NCBI GenBank assembly: GCA_020634895.1
Contig: JACKAV010000007.1
Location: 62,001 to 126,000 of the forward strand
Length of the DNA stretch: 64,000 nucleotides
Source: Anaerolineales bacterium
Lineage (GTDB): Bacteria; Chloroflexota; Anaerolineae; Anaerolineales; Villigracilaceae
Direction: 5' to 3'
Below the pieces are notes generated by a model. The model made no database searches. It saw nothing but the letters and a program-made list of their open reading frames with translations, and was not told the DNA's origin. The position numbers and the translations under genes were made by a program. Position 1 is the stretch's first letter, and each line of letters begins with the position of its first letter. Of the stretch, positions 59,200-64,000 are shown piece after piece.

Positions 59200-60603
59200 T
59201 TTGTTCCTGCGAACCGCCAACAATTTTTGTATCTTCTGATACTTCTCGCGCGTAAGGGGATACGACCATGCGAGGATGATCGTCCCCAATAAGATGCCTG
59301 CGCCGATGAATGAATCCATCAAGCGGATCATGAACACAGCCGTATCGGGCTGCTGAAATAGAATTGCGCCTTCCGGGGGAGCCTGATAGCCCGACCAGCC
59401 TAAAATTTGCAAAGTAACGAAAATGACCAGCGCGCCCGTCAGCTTGCGGATGAGCGTGCGGATACCATAATAGATTCCCTCCTGCCGCCGACCCGTGCGG
59501 AGTTCGTCCCATTCGATCACATCGGGCAGAATGGAATCAGGCAGGATGTACGCCGCCGAAACGCCAATTCCCGCCAGCGACGCGATCAATAAAAGATAAT
59601 TCGTCTCGCCGGGTTGAATGGTGAAGATAAGCAGTTCCACCAAAATCCACGCGGTCATACCGCCAATATAAGCCTGTATCTTGTTGAAACGTTCCGAGAG
59701 CCACATCCATAGCGGAACGAACAGAACGCACGAAAGCATCATGGTGCCGAAGAACGCCGACTCAAGCGCAAGGTCCACGCCGAAGATGGTGATCTTTGCC
59801 AGCAGGTCTCCCTGTGCCACCCAATATAAAAGGAAGAATGGAAAGGTGATGGCGACCATGTCCACTGCCGACCAGTTGAACATATAAATACCGACAGCGT
59901 AACGGAATGGCACATTCTGCCACGCAATGCGTATGGTCTCACGAAATGGGATCTCTTCCTGATCTTCCGACGAATATTTTTCGCGCACGAAAATGCCGAT
60001 CAATAGCAAAGGCAGCGCCCCAATAGCTCCGAAGACGGCTCCCGCCGCCATAAATCCCTGCTGCTGGGTGCCGCCGTTTTGAATGACCGCATCCACGATC
60101 ATGGGCGCAGCCACCACGACCACCATTGCCGAAAGCAGTTGGAAGACGGTGCGGAAACTCGTCAGCGACGTGCGCTCGTCGTAATCCTGAGTCAGGTCGG
60201 GCGTCAACGCAAGATACGGAACGCCCACCAACGTCACCAGCGTATCCGAGATCATGAAAGACAGCGTTACATAGGTCAACAAACCGATCTGGCTGTCCCA
60301 ATTCGGCGCGGACCATAACATCACGAAACTAATCCCAAAGGGAATCGCAAAATACAAAAGAAAGGGGCGTCGCCTGCCAAGTTTCGATTTGACGCGGTCG
60401 CTTAGCACGCCGATGATGGGGTCGTTGACGGCATCCCAGATGATGCCGATCAACGCGCCCAACGACGCGAGCCGCGGTTCGATGCCCACAACATCTGTCA
60501 AATAGATCGCGTAAAAAATGGAGCGCATCATACCAATGCTGGAGATGCCCCAATCACCTGACCCGTATAAAATTTTCAACCAAAGGGGAAGTTTTGAGCT
60601 CAT
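59185..60603 (-). CDS. GPH/MelB-type sugar:cation symporter (MFS)
   Basis: 472 aa from the ATG at 60603; the frame to 60798 overlaps the divergent gene. Twelve helices. The GPH family signature is clear: LKILYGSGDWGISSIGMM.., GIIWDAVNDPIIGVLSDRVKSKLGRRRPFLLYFAIPFGISFVMLW, YLALTPDLTQDYDERTSLTSFRTVFQLL, EGIYYGIRTLIRKLTGALV. Probably imports a sugar or glycoside with cations. The final codons overlap the hairpin. Confidence 0.9.
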   Translation of the reverse strand: MSSKLPLWLKILYGSGDWGISSIGMMRSIFYAIYLTDVVGIEPRLASLGALIGIIWDAVNDPIIGVLSDRVKSKLGRRRPFLLYFAIPFGISFVMLWSAPNWDSQIGLLTYVTLSFMISDTLVTLVGVPYLALTPDLTQDYDERTSLTSFRTVFQLLSAMVVVVAAPMIVDAVIQNGGTQQQGFMAAGAVFGAIGALPLLLIGIFVREKYSSEDQEEIPFRETIRIAWQNVPFRYAVGIYMFNWSAVDMVAITFPFFLLYWVAQGDLLAKITIFGVDLALESAFFGTMMLSCVLFVPLWMWLSERFNKIQAYIGGMTAWILVELLIFTIQPGETNYLLLIASLAGIGVSAAYILPDSILPDVIEWDELRTGRRQEGIYYGIRTLIRKLTGALVIFVTLQILGWSGYQAPPEGAILFQQPDTAVFMIRLMDSFIGAGILLGTIILAWSYPLTREKYQKIQKLLAVRRNKAGAG

Positions 60604-60639
60604 AAAAATTTCGCGCAAGTGTATCACGGATAATGGCGA

Positions 60640-60645
60640 TACAAT
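60640..60645 (+). promoter_or_regulatory. -10 element for leaderless RNase H-like gene
   Basis: TACAAT ends 7 nt before the ATG at 60653; no Shine-Dalgarno. Confidence 0.45.
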
Positions 60646-60652
60646 AGCGGAT

Positions 60653-61873
60653 ATGTCATCGCTTGCAGACAAACTTAAATCACTCGGTGTGAAGACGGCA
60701 GACACGCTTCCGACTCCGCCCAAGGCGGATGTTCGGTCTATTGACTCGGTCGTCGATGGGAGCTTTGTCTCCTCTCCGCGCGGCGAGACGTTTATCACTG
60801 AGCAGGTTTACGATAAAGAATATTTCCACGGGGGAGTCTCACCGTATTCCGAATTTCCGCTTGCTGTCATTTCGCAGTGGGCAAAAGACCCGCGCATCGC
60901 GGACCTGCCCATCCATAAATTTGCATTTCTCGATACCGAAACCTCCGGCGTTTCAGGCGGCACAGGGACATATGCTTTTCTCGTCGGCGCCGCCCGCTTC
61001 GTGGACGGGAAGTTCACGCTCCAGCAGTTCTTTCTACGGGACCCGGCGGAAGAACCCGCCATGCTCGAAGCGCTGATCAACTTCCTCGCGCCGTGTGAGG
61101 GACTGGTCACATTCAACGGCAAGTCATTCGATGCGCCGCTGCTTGTTACGCGTTATTCATTGCACCGCATTCCAGTCCCGTTCAAGGATTACGCTCATAT
61201 CGACCTGCTTCCGCTTGCGCGGCGGCTCTGGCGTGACCGCCTCGAATCGCGGACGTTGAAATATCTCGAAGAACATGTGATGGGCTTTACACGATCCTCC
61301 GAAGAAGTGCCGGGATATGAAGTGCCGTGGCTGTATTTTGATTACCTCCGCACTGGCGACGCACGTCCGCTGGGCGGCGTGTTCTATCACAACGCAATGG
61401 ATGTTGTGGCAATGGCGGCACTGCTTGGCCATATGAGCGAAATTTTGTCAGACCCATACGATGGGCGCGTGGAACATGGTCTCGATTTCATTGCGCTCGG
61501 CAAGCTGTTCGAAGACCTCGGTCACTGGGACGAAGCGGCGCGTCTGTACGAGCGTGGACTCGAGCTCGGGTTGGACGAATCAGATTTCGGCGTGGCAGTG
61601 AAGCGGATCTCCATCCTGCAAAAAAGGCGCGGCGACATCGACCGCGCCATCGAGTTGTGGAAGGCGGCGGCGAAGAAAGGTCATATCTACGCTCACATCG
61701 AGCTGGCAAAATATTTCGAGCATAAATTGCGCGATGTTAAATCGGCGCTCAAGTGGACGAAGTCTGCGCGCACTCAAACCGAAAAGGCAGACCTTCCCGC
61801 GTATGTTCGCAATCATTGGCTGCATGAGATCGACCATCGCCTTGAACGGTTGACGCGTAAAGCGGGTTTATAA
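60653..61873 (+). CDS. YprB-like ribonuclease H-fold exonuclease with TPR-like C-terminus
   Basis: 406 aa from the ATG at 60653. Residues about 85-270 form a DEDD/RNase H-like exonuclease domain as in Bacillus YprB: FLDTETSGVSGGTG (DxE), LVTFNGKSFDAPLLVTRY, and YHNAMDVVAMAALLGHM with the last Asp. Then helical TPR/Sel1-like repeats (ALGKLFEDLGHWDEAARLYERGLELG, KAAAKKGHIYAHIELAKYFEHKL). Likely a 3'-5' nuclease; target not known. Confidence 0.85.
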   Translation: MSSLADKLKSLGVKTADTLPTPPKADVRSIDSVVDGSFVSSPRGETFITEQVYDKEYFHGGVSPYSEFPLAVISQWAKDPRIADLPIHKFAFLDTETSGVSGGTGTYAFLVGAARFVDGKFTLQQFFLRDPAEEPAMLEALINFLAPCEGLVTFNGKSFDAPLLVTRYSLHRIPVPFKDYAHIDLLPLARRLWRDRLESRTLKYLEEHVMGFTRSSEEVPGYEVPWLYFDYLRTGDARPLGGVFYHNAMDVVAMAALLGHMSEILSDPYDGRVEHGLDFIALGKLFEDLGHWDEAARLYERGLELGLDESDFGVAVKRISILQKRRGDIDRAIELWKAAAKKGHIYAHIELAKYFEHKLRDVKSALKWTKSARTQTEKADLPAYVRNHWLHEIDHRLERLTRKAGL

Positions 61874-61898
61874 TTGAAAATCATTCAGGAGAGAGAAA

Positions 61899-62312
61899 AT
61901 GGATATTAAAATTTCTAACGAACAGGGGAAAGTGCCGGTCACGATTATTCAAGTATCCGGGCAGCTTGACGGTCAAACCTACCAATCACTGATTTCGTCT
62001 GCGCAGGAAGTTCTGAACAGCGGAGCGAAGAACATCCTGTTGGATATGAGCGACCTGACATTCATTTCAAGTGCGGGACTGGTTTCATTACATGTGGTGG
62101 CTTTGCTCCTGCGCGGTGAGGCAATGCCGGACCTTGAACACGGTTGGGCGGCGCTTAAGTCGGTTAATAAATCGCGGGAGAGCGGCATGCAGCAGCATGT
62201 GAAAATGCTCAATCCGCGCCCCGAAGTGGTCAATGTGCTGGAGATGGTCGGTTTTTCATCGTTCTTCGAGATCTTCACCGACAGGCAAAAGGCGATTGAA
62301 TCATTTTCATAG
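61899..62312 (+). CDS. STAS domain protein (anti-sigma factor antagonist type)
   Basis: 137 aa. STAS fold with VTIIQVSGQLDGQTYQSL and the phospho-Ser loop LLDMSDLTFISSAGLVSLHVV (Ser in ISSAG). A 20-residue insertion (RGEAMPDLEHGWAALKSVNKSR) precedes the last helices. STAS proteins of this kind are phosphorylated by HPK-type anti-sigma kinases; no such kinase is adjacent. A second STAS gene lies at 63661, beyond the flavocytochrome gene. Confidence 0.88.
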   Translation: MDIKISNEQGKVPVTIIQVSGQLDGQTYQSLISSAQEVLNSGAKNILLDMSDLTFISSAGLVSLHVVALLLRGEAMPDLEHGWAALKSVNKSRESGMQQHVKMLNPRPEVVNVLEMVGFSSFFEIFTDRQKAIESFS

Positions 62313-62322
62313 GATAAGTTTT

Positions 62323-62354
62323 AACAGCGATGCAGGCATGCCTGCATCGCTGTT
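62323..62354. terminator. 32-bp perfect palindrome, terminator-like
   Basis: AACAGCGATGCAGGCA and its complement in reverse, no loop, followed by GATTTAA. Between the STAS and flavocytochrome genes; could attenuate read-through. Confidence 0.6.
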
Positions 62355-62373
62355 GATTTAAGGGTATGTGTAT

Positions 62374-63648
62374 ATGAAGCGCAATCTCGGAAATATTGTC
62401 TTTGCAGTTTTGGCTTTAACCACAGTAATCGTTTGGATCTTCTTCCCGCCGAACAGCGACGGCGTGGAAAATTACCTGCGTTATCACGTTGGCATGACCA
62501 TCGGTTCGCTGGTCATTACACTGATGTCTTTTTCATTGTTCATTTCCACACGCCCGCGCTGGGCGGAGCCGTATTTCGGCGGCTTGGACAAAATGTATGT
62601 GACCCATCGTTATATGTCCACGGCGGCGTTCCTTTTGATGTTCGTGCATCTTTTGGTCGTGCCGCTGCATATCGAGAACCTTGCGTTGGGAAATTATCTG
62701 GCAATTGTTGCCTTTCTCGGCTTTGTCGCCATCGTCATGCCGACGCTCGCGCCGCGCATCCCTTTTCTCGATAAACTTACAAGTGGAACCTATGAAGGCT
62801 GGAGAAGCCTGCACGGGTTCATCGGCATATTTTTCATCCTCGGTTATCTGCATTCGATCACGGTGAATGCGCCGCACAGCATGGCGATCAACTGGAATCA
62901 GATATTTGTTTTTCTCGGCATCGGTTCGTACATTTACACCGAAGTCCTCAGCCGCTTTTTGGGCAAACAGGTTCCCTACACGGTGGAGGCGGTCAACCAT
63001 CCGAACACATCCACGACCGAAGTGGTGATGCGCGCCAAAGGCAAACCCATCAAACACGCCCATGCCGGTCAGTTCCTTTTTGTGAAATTCACCGGCGACA
63101 AGGTATTGAAGGAGAAGCATCCTTTCACGATTTCCAGCGCGCCGCATGAAGATGTACTGCGTGTGACCATCAAGGCGTGCGGCGATTTTACGCGTCACCT
63201 TTTTCAACATCTAAAACCCGGCACCGATGCGTTCATCGAAGGTGCGTATGGGATGTTCAACTATAAGACGGGCGGGGAGCGGCAGATATGGATCGCGGGT
63301 GGGATCGGCATTACGCCCTTCCTTTCGTTCCTGCGGGACCTCAAAACTGATCTGCCCTTCGATGTGGATTTTTACTACACTGTGCGCCACCCTGAGGAAA
63401 CCATCTTCGCCGATGAGATAGAAGACATTGCCAAAACGCATCCGCGTTTGAACCTGCATATCCGTCATTCTTCCATCCACGGTTCATTGTCGGTGGACGA
63501 GATCGTCAAAAACGCAGGCGGCAGCGCAAACATGCATCACGTCTATATGTGCGGACCTTTCCCGATGGTGCGGGCTTTCGAGAGGAAATTCGTCGAAGCC
63601 GGTATCGATAAAAAGAATATCCATTTTGAAGAGTTCAATTTCAGATAA
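62374..63648 (+). CDS. ferric reductase-like transmembrane flavocytochrome
   Basis: 424 aa from the ATG at 62374 (AAGGG 9 nt upstream); a GTG at 62368 is possible. N-terminal six-helix ferric reductase-like domain with heme His candidates (VTHRYMSTAAFLLMFVHLLVVPLH, RSLHGFIGIFFILGYLHSI), then an FAD-binding barrel (HPFTISSAP) and NAD(P) domain (IWIAGGIGITPFLSFLRDL, VYMCGPFPMV). Transfers electrons from NAD(P)H to an acceptor across the membrane. Flanked by two STAS genes, an unusual arrangement. Confidence 0.88.
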   Translation: MKRNLGNIVFAVLALTTVIVWIFFPPNSDGVENYLRYHVGMTIGSLVITLMSFSLFISTRPRWAEPYFGGLDKMYVTHRYMSTAAFLLMFVHLLVVPLHIENLALGNYLAIVAFLGFVAIVMPTLAPRIPFLDKLTSGTYEGWRSLHGFIGIFFILGYLHSITVNAPHSMAINWNQIFVFLGIGSYIYTEVLSRFLGKQVPYTVEAVNHPNTSTTEVVMRAKGKPIKHAHAGQFLFVKFTGDKVLKEKHPFTISSAPHEDVLRVTIKACGDFTRHLFQHLKPGTDAFIEGAYGMFNYKTGGERQIWIAGGIGITPFLSFLRDLKTDLPFDVDFYYTVRHPEETIFADEIEDIAKTHPRLNLHIRHSSIHGSLSVDEIVKNAGGSANMHHVYMCGPFPMVRAFERKFVEAGIDKKNIHFEEFNFR

Positions 63649-63660
63649 TAGGAGACCTTC

Positions 63661-64000
63661 ATGCAAATCTCTTTTTCAAAACAAGCGAACGTGACCATTA
63701 TGCACCTTTTAGGGGATGTGGATTCTTCCAACTACACCGAGGTCATCATCAAGGCGCAGGAAGCCTACGATGACGGCACGCGGAATCTGCTGCTCGACCT
63801 GACCAAAGTCCCTTATGTGAGCAGTGCCGGATTGATGGCGCTTCATACGCTGGCACGCATCTATTCGGGGCAATCCATCAAGGGGAAGGATGGCGGTCGT
63901 CCCACTTTTCGTGCGATCAACCCGAAAGAGGACGCGACCGCCCGCGAGCACGTCAAGCTGCTTGGTCCGCAGGCGGCGGTGGAGCAGGTTTTGGATGTGA
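63661..64000 (+). CDS. STAS domain protein, truncated by window end
   Basis: ATG at 63661 with GGAG upstream; 113 codons are visible, with no stop (the window ends in codon 114). LLLDLTKVPYVSSAGLMALHTLARI is the STAS phospho-Ser loop (Ser in SSAG); the HLLGDVDSSNYTEV start matches the gene at 61899. Both copies carry a similar inserted stretch after the Ser loop (GGRPTFRAINPKEDATAREHV here). A paralogue of 61899. Confidence 0.85.
   Translation, partial: MQISFSKQANVTIMHLLGDVDSSNYTEVIIKAQEAYDDGTRNLLLDLTKVPYVSSAGLMALHTLARIYSGQSIKGKDGGRPTFRAINPKEDATAREHVKLLGPQAAVEQVLDV

Noticed and set aside
62533..63210. 225-codon minus-strand frame
   Set aside because: Antisense to the flavocytochrome gene, whose FAD and heme motifs are clear.
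1..64000. tRNA, rRNA or known riboswitch
   Set aside because: Intergenic regions were read for cloverleaf and common riboswitch cores; none was seen, but no covariance search was possible.

Overview
The window looks like a chromosomal segment of a member of the Chloroflexota, most likely class Anaerolineae. This is inferred from the mix of gene families (bacterial translin, DUF3467, the DUF3090 + SCO1664-family pair, an AroK-AroB fusion, many PT-rich lipoproteins) and from the many genes that appear to be leaderless. No rRNA, tRNA, CRISPR array, transposase or phage gene was recognised. Nearly all space is coding, on both strands in short operons.

Layout. 1-6.9 kb: surface/lipoproteins, a degenerate DNA-methylase-like protein and a GT2 glycosyltransferase. 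7-9.6 kb: a two-gene signalling unit in which both receiver domains have lost the phospho-acceptor Asp. 9.8-12.3 kb: a minus-strand group with a nucleoside deoxyribosyltransferase-like protein, a membrane protein, a translin-family protein, DUF3467 and ssb. 12.4-17.5 kb: a small membrane protein, a cupin, rsmG, a DUF4349 lipoprotein, a phosphoesterase and coaBC. 17.6-27.5 kb: a methyltransferase, then a nearly complete shikimate/tyrosine operon (aroH, two DAHP synthases, tyrA, aroA, aroE, aroC, aroKB, aroQ). A good promoter, a 25-codon leader peptide with a WFSFYFYYGF run and a strong terminator hairpin precede it, which together look like a classical aromatic amino acid attenuator. 27.5-31 kb: esterase, MFS transporter, MBL hydrolase and a quinate-dehydrogenase-like protein. 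31.0-37.4 kb: a self-contained three-gene cassette with its own promoter and terminator: SEFIR/TIR-like STAND NTPase, STAND-TPR protein and a radical SAM/SPASM enzyme with an unusual cysteine-rich N-terminus. This is the best candidate here for an undescribed conflict, signalling or peptide-modification system. 37.4-50 kb: cupin, MFS with a 36-residue upstream ORF, rlmB, GH1 glycosidase, GNATs, pgm, a FAD oxidoreductase, two paralogous lipoprotein phosphodiesterases (one apparently starting at CTG) and hutU. 50-64 kb: Rrf2 regulator, lipoproteins, radA, homoserine dehydrogenase, SCO1664/DUF3090 pair, methylmalonyl-CoA mutase large subunit, sugar transporter, RNase H-like protein, and a ferric-reductase-like flavocytochrome between two STAS proteins (the last runs off the window).

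A second theme is interspersed short repeats: CAACCTT-type heptamer arrays, CTCTCC/GGAGAGG REP-like hairpins, and CGTCATTGCGAG / GTCACTCTGAG palindromic elements. Several lie inside coding sequence. aroA, aroE and aroC carry in-frame heptamer-encoded segments (NLQPSTF-type peptides), and a REP-like element supplies the end of the second DAHP synthase and the ribosome binding site of tyrA.
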